NCBI GenBank assembly: GCA_903925515.1
Contig: CAIYFP010000265.1
Coordinates: 1 to 6,309 of the forward strand
DNA: 6,309 nucleotides
From: an uncultured Verrucomicrobiota bacterium
Lineage (GTDB): Bacteria; Verrucomicrobiota; Verrucomicrobiia; Limisphaerales; UBA9464
Direction of reading: 5' to 3'
Made by a program: the position numbers and the translations under genes. Under the pieces are notes generated by a model. That model saw only the letters and a list, made by a program, of their open reading frames with translations. It had not been told where the DNA came from and made no database searches. This document shows positions 1 to 4,542 of the stretch, in pieces. The first letter of the stretch is position 1, and each line of letters opens with the position of its first letter.

Positions 1-162
1 CAGACCCGCAGAGGTCTGTGAGGAGCGAGCCACGACGTGGGACGCGAAAAGAGCCGCGGCCCTTCGGGTTGCTCCAAGATTGCCCCGGGGCTTCGTGGTT
101 CGTCCGTCACAGACCGCTGCGGGTAGGCTCCGTCCTCACGCCTTGCCCCGGGGCATTCTTGG
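1..162. repeat. Interleaved inverted repeats at window start
   Basis: Two pairs of inverted arms are interleaved here. Arm A (5-21) matches the reverse complement of 107-123 at 16 of 17 bases. Arm B (74-91) matches the reverse complement of 145-162 at 17 of 18 bases. The order is A, B, A', B', so the two pairs cannot form one nested hairpin. Arm B contains the perfect palindrome GCCCCGGGGC. Arm A overlaps a local hairpin in which CAGACC (1-6) pairs with GGTCTG (13-18). A small CCC-TTC-GGG hairpin lies near 60-68. No coding frame here looks convincing. The segment is probably intergenic and built from repeat units, and it may continue left of the window. Confidence 0.6.
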
Positions 163-201
163 ACCAACCCAACACCAGCGATTGGTGAGACACGACACTA
201 G
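112..201 (+). repeat. Dispersed intergenic repeat, copy 1
   Basis: The conserved 3' core (171-201) starts with AACACCAGC and ends with GACACGACACTAG. It matches copy 3 (4241-4271) at 27 of 31 bases. The similarity probably extends over about 90 bases, because both copies begin with a GACC-CTGCGGGT hairpin-like block (112-124 here, 4181-4193 there, 12 of 13 identical) and the spacing is almost equal (90 versus 91 bases), with a diverged middle. The core also holds a small hairpin, CACCA-GCGAT-TGGTG (173-187). A stop codon (TAG, 199-201) lies at its very end, just before the decayed reading frame that follows. Confidence 0.7.
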
Positions 202-207
202 TGCGAG

Positions 208-636
208 GCGAACGTCTTCGTCTCGGCAAGGAAAGGCAGGGGCAGCGTCCATTTCACCGGGTTGTTCGGTGGACGCGGCCCGCAGAACCTCAGCGATGGA
301 ACGGCAGGCTGGCCGACTCCGGACAAATGGACTGCGGGATTTCGAGGAGGTTCATCCCGTTCGCCTCCGCCAACGCCTTCGTGGTAGTTCGCTCGGCGGA
401 CGCCCTAACCTCCCGCCCCAAGAGCCTCGACCGAATCCGCTTCGGCCGGTCGAACGTCTCGGGACGGACCTCGAGCGTGCTGGGCGGCGGCATTCGGTCC
501 CGCTTCCTCCCCAACATGGACCTCCACCTTGACGTCGGCTGGGAGTTTGGCGTGTTGGCCTCCGATTCCACCTTCAGGGAAGCCTGGACCCTCGGCCTGA
601 TCTGGCGCTTCGGGCCGAGAGCACAAGGCTTGTCCC
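208..636 (+). pseudogene. Decayed 3' fragment, possibly outer-membrane beta-barrel gene
   Basis: No intact gene fits here, but coding-like sequence is visible in two frames. From 208 to about 340 the frame of 208 reads ANVFVSARKGRGSVHFTGLF and then FGGRGPQNLSDG. From about 345 to 623 the frame of 201 reads FIPFASANAFVV, later GGGIRSRFLPNMDLHLDVGW and finally TLGLIWRFG. Alternating aromatic and hydrophobic strands, the NMDLHLDVGWEFG block and the closing IWRFG resemble the last strands of an outer-membrane beta-barrel protein. Codons in the second part are C-ending like the neighbouring genes. A frameshift near 340-350 is needed to join the parts. No stop follows the barrel-like end before the downstream repeat and esterase gene, so the natural terminus is probably lost. 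The fragment begins right after repeat copy 1 and ends at repeat copy 2. The family is a guess from pattern only. Confidence 0.4.
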
Positions 637-677
637 AGTGTCGTGTCTCGCCCATGGCTGGTGTTGCGCCGCGAGGG
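637..677 (-). repeat. Dispersed intergenic repeat, copy 2 (inverted)
   Basis: Read on the - strand, this segment matches 4229-4269 (copy 3) at 37 of 41 bases. The match includes the CCCT-GCGGC lead-in, AACACCAGCCATGGGCG and GACACGACACT. It is inverted relative to copies 1 and 3, so copies 1 and 2 flank the decayed barrel-like fragment as inverted repeats with their AACACCAGC ends facing outward. Confidence 0.75.
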
Positions 678-691
678 ATGAGACACGACAC
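638..691. repeat. Long-stem inverted repeat before the esterase gene
   Basis: GTGTCGTGTCTC (638-649) is the perfect reverse complement of GAGACACGACAC (680-691), giving a 12-base stem with a 30-base loop. One further wobble pair and two C-G pairs can extend it inward. The right arm is a partial extra copy of the dispersed-repeat end, in + orientation. The hairpin ends 40 bases before the esterase start. It could act as a terminator for upstream transcription or as a leader structure, but no T tract follows, so any function is unproven. Confidence 0.6.
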
Positions 692-731
692 GAGCCTTGC
701 TCGAACGGCGAGGGCGGGGACAATCGACTCG

Positions 732-1424
732 ATGAACCGATTGACTCGTCGCCGATTCCTTGTCCTGGCCCCGTGCCTCGGCATGGGTGCCTGCGCCCGC
801 TTCGAGCCCCCCCATGTCCATGTAGAGGACTACGACGGCCGCAAGGTCCGGGTCGCTTGTGTTGGCGATTCCATCACCTTCGGCGCCGGCGTCGAGGACC
901 GCGACAAGAACCATTATCCGTCCGTCCTGGGCTCGCTTCTCGGCACCAGCTTTGACGTCCGCAACTTCGGCCGCAGCGGCGCGACTCTCTCCCGCTCGGG
1001 CGACCTCCCCTACTGGAGCACCGACGAGTTCAAGGCCGCCACGGCGTTCTCCCCCGACGTCGTCGTCCTCAAGCTGGGCACCAACGACACCAAGCCGCAA
1101 AACTGGAAGGGCCAGGATGCCTTAGCCAAGGACTTCGATGCGCTCCTCGACCATTTCCTCGGCCTTCGCAAAAAGCCCCGCACCAAGGTGTGGGTTTGCC
1201 TTCCTGTCCCCGTTTTTGCCACCCAATGGGGCATCAACGCCAAGACCCTCGACGAAGGCGTCATCCCCGTCCTGATGGACACATCCCAACGCCGCAAGGT
1301 CCCCGTCATCGACCTCAACGACGCGCTGTCTGCCCACCCCGAGATGTTCCCCGACAAGATCCACCCCAACGCCGCGGGCGCACGCCTTATCGCCCGCACC
1401 ATCTTCCAGGCCATCCGTCCCTGA
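732..1424 (+). CDS. SGNH/GDSL-type esterase, Tat-like lipoprotein signal
   Basis: This 230-residue protein is a probable exported serine esterase of the SGNH hydrolase superfamily, most likely a carbohydrate O-acetylesterase type. The catalytic blocks are present in order: GDSITFG at residues 45-51 with nucleophile Ser47, the block II glycine at about Gly80 (NFGRSG), GTND at 116-119 with oxyanion-hole Asn118, and DKIH at 208-211 with Asp208 and His211. The N-terminus TRRRFLVLAP followed by GMGAC resembles a twin-arginine signal with a lipobox at Cys21, so it may be lipid-anchored outside the cytoplasm. I chose ATG 732 because the signal starts there; the frame stays open upstream to 186 but runs through repeat sequence. 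No clear ribosome site is visible. A GNAT-like gene follows after 22 bases. The fold and catalytic residues are secure; the substrate is inferred. Confidence 0.93.
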   Translation: MNRLTRRRFLVLAPCLGMGACARFEPPHVHVEDYDGRKVRVACVGDSITFGAGVEDRDKNHYPSVLGSLLGTSFDVRNFGRSGATLSRSGDLPYWSTDEFKAATAFSPDVVVLKLGTNDTKPQNWKGQDALAKDFDALLDHFLGLRKKPRTKVWVCLPVPVFATQWGINAKTLDEGVIPVLMDTSQRRKVPVIDLNDALSAHPEMFPDKIHPNAAGARLIARTIFQAIRP

Positions 1425-1446
1425 AACGCGCCGCGCCCCATTCGCC

Positions 1447-2103
1447 GTGCAAGACGCCCACAACGATTCTGACCTCCGGGCACGCCGTGCCACCGTGGAC
1501 GACCTCCCCGGCCTCCATGGCCTCTGGCAACGGGCCGGGCTCCCGTGGGAACAACTCGAGCGTTTCGTCACCGAGTTCCTTGTCGTCGCCGGCGACGACG
1601 CCTCCCTCCTCGCCGCCATCGGGCTCCAGACGGACGGCGACCATGGCCTTCTCCACAGCGAGGCCATGCTTCCATGTGACGACCCCGACGCCCTCCGCTC
1701 CGCCCTCTGGCAACGCATCCAGATCGTCGCGCGCAACCATGGCGTCGCCTGCATCTGGACCCTCGAGGACGCCCCGTTCTGGCGCACGACCTTCCAGCCC
1801 GCCGCGCCGGCTGCCATCGCCTCGCTCTCCGCATCCTTCGCGGACCCCGGGGCTGCATGGTGGTCGTTCCGACTCTCGGACCCGGCCCGCGCGCAACGCC
1901 TCCTCGACGAGCGCCTCGCACTCTGGGACGCCCACCGGCAGGCGGATGCCGAGCACTTCTCCAACACCATCGCCCGCGTCCGCCAGTTCGCCTTCCTCGT
2001 CGCGGCTGCCGTCATCCTCATGATGGTCCTCATGGTCGCCTACGTCGTCGTCCGGCGCCCCGATGCCTTCCAGTCCATCCTTGGACGATTCAGCGGCCGC
2101 TAG
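1447..2103 (+). CDS. GNAT-like domain protein with C-terminal membrane anchor
   Basis: This 218-residue protein probably begins at GTG 1447, the first start in frame after the upstream stop. Residues about 9-118 look like a GNAT N-acyltransferase fold: an opening strand and helix (LRARRATVDDLPGLHGLW), paired strands at FLVVAGD and LLAAIGLQ-GLLHSEAML, then a long helix (LRSALWQRIQIVARNHGV) and the strand ACIWTLED. The acyl-CoA pyrophosphate loop (Q/R-x-x-G-x-G/A) is not recognisable, so catalysis is doubtful. Residues about 145-180 are helical, and residues 181-203 form a strongly hydrophobic segment (FLVAAAVILMMVLMVAYVVV) followed by RR. That predicts a single C-terminal membrane helix with the GNAT-like part in the cytoplasm. 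It lies 22 bases after the esterase gene on the same strand and is probably cotranscribed. It could instead be an unrelated alpha/beta protein; the membrane anchor is the firmer call. Confidence 0.8.
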   Translation: MQDAHNDSDLRARRATVDDLPGLHGLWQRAGLPWEQLERFVTEFLVVAGDDASLLAAIGLQTDGDHGLLHSEAMLPCDDPDALRSALWQRIQIVARNHGVACIWTLEDAPFWRTTFQPAAPAAIASLSASFADPGAAWWSFRLSDPARAQRLLDERLALWDAHRQADAEHFSNTIARVRQFAFLVAAAVILMMVLMVAYVVVRRPDAFQSILGRFSGR

Positions 2104-2213
2104 CCGCGCGCGCCACCGTCCGCCGCCCGCGTGCCCGCCATCCTTCAACCCTGGCGTAACCTCACCCCCGCAGCCTCCGTCTCCTCCCCCGAACCAATTC
2201 AAAGGTCAACACG
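2104..2213 (+). promoter_or_regulatory. Pyrimidine-rich leader before the small secreted protein gene
   Basis: This 110-base gap is strongly C-rich on the + strand and shows no open frame. It ends with a purine run, AAAGG (2201-2205), eight bases before ATG 2214, a plausible ribosome site. No confident -35/-10 pair is visible. A 5-base stem (GCGGC 2093-2097 with GCCGC 2103-2107) spans the preceding stop codon but lacks a T tract. Confidence 0.3.
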
Positions 2214-2594
2214 ATGAAATCATTGAAGCACCTCGTCCCCGCGTTGGTCGCGGGCCTTGTCCTCCTCGGCGCACCCGCAACTCGGGCCGCCGAAGGCAGC
2301 TCCTCCACGCCCCAGACCGAAAAGGCCAAGGGCGACAGGCCCTCCAACGAGAACCTCACGCCCGAGGAACGCGCCAAACGCCGCAAGGAAGGGGCCGAGA
2401 AGCGTTCCGCCCAACTCAAGGAGCTTCGCGCCAAGAAGGACGCCGGCACCCTGACCGACGCCGAGAAGTCCACCCTAGAGCGACTCGAAAAACAGGCTGA
2501 GCGCGCCAAGAACGGCCGCAAGAACCGCGGCCCGGGCGGACCCGGCAAGGGCAGCAAGGGCAAGCGGGACTCGGCCGACAAGCCTGCCGCCTGA
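2214..2594 (+). CDS. Small secreted Lys/Arg-rich helical protein
   Basis: This 126-residue protein belongs to no family I recognise. Residues 1-25 are a typical signal peptide: MKSLKH, a hydrophobic core LVPALVAGLVLLGA, and a likely cleavage after ATRA. The mature part is very polar. A linker (26-47) is followed by NLTPEERAKRRKEGAEKR and the hairpin-like ELRAKKDAGTLTDAEKSTLE (about 70-89), two amphipathic helices joined at a Gly-Thr turn. The tail from 100 is rich in Gly, Lys and Arg and looks disordered. The LTPEE start faintly recalls LTxxQ periplasmic proteins, and the helix-turn-helix layout faintly recalls SHOCT domains; neither is convincing. ATG 2214 is preceded by AAAGG at a suitable distance. 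A terminator candidate follows, so it is probably a separate transcript from the sigma factor operon downstream. It may be a target of that sigma factor, but that is speculation from position only. Confidence 0.8.
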   Translation: MKSLKHLVPALVAGLVLLGAPATRAAEGSSSTPQTEKAKGDRPSNENLTPEERAKRRKEGAEKRSAQLKELRAKKDAGTLTDAEKSTLERLEKQAERAKNGRKNRGPGGPGKGSKGKRDSADKPAA

Positions 2595-2631
2595 GGCCGA
2601 TCGCGCCGGGCCAGGCCGGTGCCCAACCATG

Positions 2632-2667
2632 GCCACGGACCCGCAAGGGCCGTGGCTCGTTCGTTTC
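2632..2667 (+). terminator. Candidate intrinsic terminator ahead of the sigma factor gene
   Basis: GCCACGG (2632-2638) pairs perfectly with CCGTGGC (2650-2656). The stem continues as CCC (2640-2642) with GGG (2647-2649), leaving one bulged A and a GCAA loop. That is 10 base pairs with a stable GNRA-type loop, followed by TCGTTCGTTTC, a moderately T-rich tail. It sits 38 bases after the small secreted protein gene and 36 bases before the sigma factor ATG, so it may end the first transcript or attenuate readthrough into the sigma operon. Confidence 0.55.
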
Positions 2668-2702
2668 ACCTCCCGGCACCATTCCAGCCCGTCGGCCATG
2701 CC

Positions 2703-3278
2703 ATGGACCTCCCCGACGCCACCCTCGTGCAGGCGACCCTCGCGGGGGATCACTCGGCGTTCGAGTCCCTCGTGCAACGCCATCAATCCAACATCTTCGC
2801 CCTCGCACGCCGGCGCATCAACGACCCCTCCGAGGCGGCCGACCTCGTGCAGGACATCTTCCTCAAGACCTACCAAAACCTCGCTTCATGGCGCGGCGAG
2901 GCCCCATTCGAGCACTGGCTCCTCCGCGTCGCCACCCGCGTTTGCTATGACCATCTCCGCTCCGCCCGACGCCAGCGCGAACAACCCATCTCGCAGCTTT
3001 CAGACGACGAGTCCGAATGGATCGCCCGGAACGCCGCCGCCCATCAGCCGGATTCCCATGACTCCGACGCCGCACGCTCCCTCGTGGCGAAGGCGCTCTC
3101 CCGGCTGTCCCCATCCGCCCGGCTGGTGCTCACCCTCCTCGAGATTGAGGACCGCACGGTCAAGGAGATCGCGGCACTCACCGGCTGGTCCATCCCCTTG
3201 GTCAAGGTCCGCGCCTTCCGCGCGCGCGCCGAGATGCGCCGCGTCCTCTCCCGCATGGGAGTCGAGAGATACCTCTGA
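2703..3278 (+). CDS. ECF RNA polymerase sigma factor (sigma-70 family)
   Basis: This 191-residue protein is an extracytoplasmic-function sigma factor, which directs RNA polymerase to promoters of a stress or signal regulon. Sigma region 2 covers about residues 12-90: the core-binding helix with DLVQDIFLKTYQNL (47-60), and the -10 recognition helix FEHWLLRVATRVCYDHLRSA (69-88). A linker follows, then region 4 at about 124-182, whose helix-turn-helix includes LLEIEDRTVKEIAALTGWS and IPLVKVRAFRAR for the -35 element. The length is usual for the family. I chose ATG 2703 because region 2 begins soon after it; the frame is open back to GTG 2619, but that extension spans the terminator hairpin and shows no family features. 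A membrane protein gene follows after 47 bases and a sensor-like gene after that, the usual setting for a sigma factor held inactive by a membrane anti-sigma factor. Confidence 0.96.
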   Translation: MDLPDATLVQATLAGDHSAFESLVQRHQSNIFALARRRINDPSEAADLVQDIFLKTYQNLASWRGEAPFEHWLLRVATRVCYDHLRSARRQREQPISQLSDDESEWIARNAAAHQPDSHDSDAARSLVAKALSRLSPSARLVLTLLEIEDRTVKEIAALTGWSIPLVKVRAFRARAEMRRVLSRMGVERYL

Positions 3279-3325
3279 CGCGTAACCTTCGCCCAACTCC
3301 CGCCGTCAACGCCCCAAGGAATCCC

Positions 3326-3661
3326 ATGAACCCCGAGGTCCTCCGACAACGCCTCATCACGGTCGCCCGCAACGTCCCGCCCGACGACGCCGTCCCGCCC
3401 GGCTTCGAGCAGCGTGTCATGCGGGCTGTCCTTGCCCTGCCCTCGCCGGATCCGTTCGCCGAATGGCTCCTCGGCCTGCGTTGGGCTGCCGTCTCCGCCG
3501 CGTCGCTCGCCGCCATGACCATGCTCCTCCACATCTGGCTTCCGTCCGGCCGCCCAGCCATCGCCGAATCCCTTCCCGAGCCCGATCCTTGGGAGGCAGC
3601 CCTCTTGGCCGACGTTTCCAGCCTCCTCAACGATTCCCTCTCCGAGGAGGCAACCCCATGA
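3326..3661 (+). CDS. Single-pass membrane protein, candidate anti-sigma factor
   Basis: This 111-residue protein is a probable anti-sigma factor by position and topology, not by a recognised domain. Residues 1-48 are cytoplasmic-looking, with helices around VLRQRLITVAR and PPGFEQRVMRAVLAL, which could contact the sigma factor. Residues 51-72 (LRWAAVSAASLAAMTMLLHI) form one membrane helix. The remaining 39 residues are acidic (EPDPWEAALLADVSSL) and would lie in the periplasm. It has no zinc-binding HxxxCxxC signature, so it is not a ZAS-type anti-sigma factor; its size and layout are closer to CnrY. AAGGA at 3316-3320, five bases before ATG 3326, is a good ribosome site. Its last codons overlap the next gene by four bases (ATGA). 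The purine run GAGGAGG inside its 3' end serves that next start. Confidence 0.85.
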   Translation: MNPEVLRQRLITVARNVPPDDAVPPGFEQRVMRAVLALPSPDPFAEWLLGLRWAAVSAASLAAMTMLLHIWLPSGRPAIAESLPEPDPWEAALLADVSSLLNDSLSEEATP

Positions 3662-4131
3662 TCACGGCAACCAAGGTCGCCTTGCTCGCGTCCGTCATCT
3701 TCGTGGCGGGCGCCGTCACCGGCGGGTTGATCTCCTCCCGCATCGCGTCCCGGTCGGGCGCGCCGCCTCGCCCGGCCGCCGCAACCGCGGCGGCGGGGAA
3801 CCCCTCCCCGGCCACCGCCGAGCCTCGCCGGAAGGACCGTCAAGGCCCTCGGCCGCCCGGCTTGCAACGCCTCGACGTGCTCCGCCGCATCGAGGACAAC
3901 ATCCCCATGGACCCCCAACAGCGCGACCGGGTTCGCTCCCTCGTTGCCGACGCCGAGCGACGCATCCAGCGCGAATGGGAACCGGTCATGCCACGCGTCC
4001 GGTCCGAGCTGCGCGACCTGAACCGCCGCATCGAGTCCGAGCTTCGCCCAGACCAGCGCGCCCGCCTCGACGTTGTCCTCGGCAGGCGCGGCACCCGCCG
4101 TACCAACGAGGCCCCCGCCTCCATCCGTTGA
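3658..4131 (+). CDS. Membrane-anchored periplasmic Spy/CnrX-like protein
   Basis: This 157-residue protein has an N-terminal membrane helix (about 6-26, VALLASVIFVAGAVTGGL), a Pro/Ala-rich linker (35-68) and an all-helical basic domain (about 70-141). The domain carries two diverged LTxxQ-like caps, IPMDPQQRDRV (82-92) and LRPDQRARLD (129-138), around the long helix EREWEPVMPR-like stretch at 101-128. That pattern is typical of the Spy/CpxP/ZraP/CnrX heavy-metal-sensor and periplasmic-chaperone superfamily. It contains no histidine and no cysteine, so the metal ligands of CnrX or ZraP are missing. It starts at ATG 3658, overlapping the stop of the anti-sigma candidate by four bases, with GAGGAGG (3644-3650) seven bases upstream, so the two are translationally coupled. 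It is likely the sensing or modulating partner of that protein, although a pure chaperone role is possible. Confidence 0.8.
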   Translation: MITATKVALLASVIFVAGAVTGGLISSRIASRSGAPPRPAAATAAAGNPSPATAEPRRKDRQGPRPPGLQRLDVLRRIEDNIPMDPQQRDRVRSLVADAERRIQREWEPVMPRVRSELRDLNRRIESELRPDQRARLDVVLGRRGTRRTNEAPASIR

Positions 4132-4180
4132 CGGCCGTCGAGGCCCTTTTCGCGTCCGGCGTCGGGGCTCGCCCCCCACG
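4132..4180. other. Spacer with small GC hairpins after the sensor gene
   Basis: This short spacer holds GGGGC-TC-GCCCC (4164-4175), a tight hairpin. A weak GGCC-GTCGA-GGCC stem (4133-4145) followed by CTTTT could end the sigma operon transcript, but four base pairs is marginal. It leads directly into repeat copy 3. Confidence 0.35.
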
Positions 4181-4271
4181 GACCCCTGCGGGTCTGCTCG
4201 TCGCCCGCGCCTCGTTGGACTCCAAAACCCCTTGCGGCAAAACACCAGCCATGGGCGGGACACGACACTAG
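4181..4271 (+). repeat. Dispersed intergenic repeat, copy 3
   Basis: This is the most complete-looking copy of the family. It begins with the perfect hairpin GACCC-CTGC-GGGTC (4181-4194). A diverged middle is followed by CCCTTGCGGC and the conserved end AACACCAGCCATGGGCGGGA then CACGACACTAG, finishing at 4271. The last 41 bases before the AG match copy 2 at 37 positions, and the last 31 match copy 1 at 27. It lies between convergent genes, and its terminal CTAG supplies the stop codon of the - strand gene. Confidence 0.75.
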
Positions 4272-4447
4272 CCGCCCAGAACGTCCAACGCGATCACCTC
4301 GCCCGGCTCGCACTCCGCCACCACCTCGAACGGCCGGCAGCACACCTCGCAGTCCGTCGTCATCCGCTGCTCGGGCTGCGACGTGTCGATCATCAACCCA
4401 AACGACTGCCCGCAATACGGGCATTGCACTTCCGCAGGACATTCCAT
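4268..4447 (-). CDS. CPXCG motif-containing cysteine-rich protein
   Basis: This 59-residue protein matches the small CPXCG family (Cys_rich_CPXG), whose molecular role is not known. It has CPYCG at residues 9-13 and DCEVCCRPFEV at 32-42, so Cys9, Cys12, Cys33 and Cys36 can form a zinc-ribbon-like site, with Cys37 as an extra cysteine typical of the family. The C-terminus is acidic and hydrophobic (GEVIALDVLGG). I chose the ATG at 4447-4445 because the first CXXC comes a few residues later and the purine-rich GAGAAGGGAGG lies immediately upstream; a longer reading from TTG 4483 adds 12 residues without family features. The stop codon (4270-4268) lies within the CTAG end of repeat copy 3. Codons end mostly in G, like miaA and unlike the + strand genes. 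It is probably monocistronic and divergent from the coiled-coil gene at 4543. Confidence 0.9.
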   Translation of the reverse strand: MECPAEVQCPYCGQSFGLMIDTSQPEQRMTTDCEVCCRPFEVVAECEPGEVIALDVLGG

Positions 4448-4478
4448 GCCTCCCTTCTCCGTCCCGAGCCGCGCCCGG

Positions 4479-4506
4479 TTCAAGGATCAAACTTGAATCT
4501 TGAATC
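4479..4506. promoter_or_regulatory. AT-richer palindrome and tandem heptamer between divergent genes
   Basis: TTCAAG (4479-4484) and CTTGAA (4492-4497) form a perfect 6-base inverted repeat with a 7-base spacer. It overlaps a tandem heptamer, TTGAATC TTGAATC (4493-4506). This is the most AT-rich patch in the local GC-rich sequence and lies in the 95-base gap between divergent starts (4447 - and 4543 +), so it could hold promoter elements or an operator. I could not place a convincing -35/-10 pair on either strand. Confidence 0.35.
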
Positions 4507-4542
4507 TCGCCGCCGGGTCGCTCCCCCTTGAGCGCAGCGCGT

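Noticed and set aside
697..724. Possible promoter TTGCTC / GACAAT before the esterase gene
   Set aside because: The -10 is only 4 of 6 to consensus, and it lies eight bases before the ATG, which would require a leaderless message. The match is too weak.
201..731. N-terminal extension of the esterase reading frame back to GTG 201
   Set aside because: The frame is open, but it runs through repeat copy 2 and the decayed fragment. The Tat-like lipoprotein signal at ATG 732 is a much better start.
1122..2202. Long - strand open frames across the esterase and GNAT-like genes
   Set aside because: They are antisense shadows with Arg/Ser/Gly-biased composition and no motifs; the + strand genes have clear catalytic and membrane features.
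2619..2702. Earlier GTG start for the sigma factor
   Set aside because: The extra 28 residues are encoded across a terminator-like hairpin and have no sigma factor features.
4133..4150. GGCC-GTCGA-GGCC stem followed by CTTTT as terminator of the sigma operon
   Set aside because: Four base pairs is too short for a confident intrinsic terminator; it is mentioned only within the spacer entry.
3202..4263. Long - strand open frame antisense to the anti-sigma and sensor genes
   Set aside because: It is Gly/Arg-rich low-complexity sequence lying antisense to two well-supported genes, as expected by chance at this GC content.
112..4271. Repeat copies as a CRISPR array or integron attC sites
   Set aside because: Copies are far apart, in both orientations and unevenly spaced, and no attC core (GTTRRRY with RYYYAAC) or short regular spacers are present.
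4448..4483. Longer CPXCG protein from TTG 4483
   Set aside because: The added 12 residues lack family features, and the ATG at 4447 has an adjacent purine-rich stretch.
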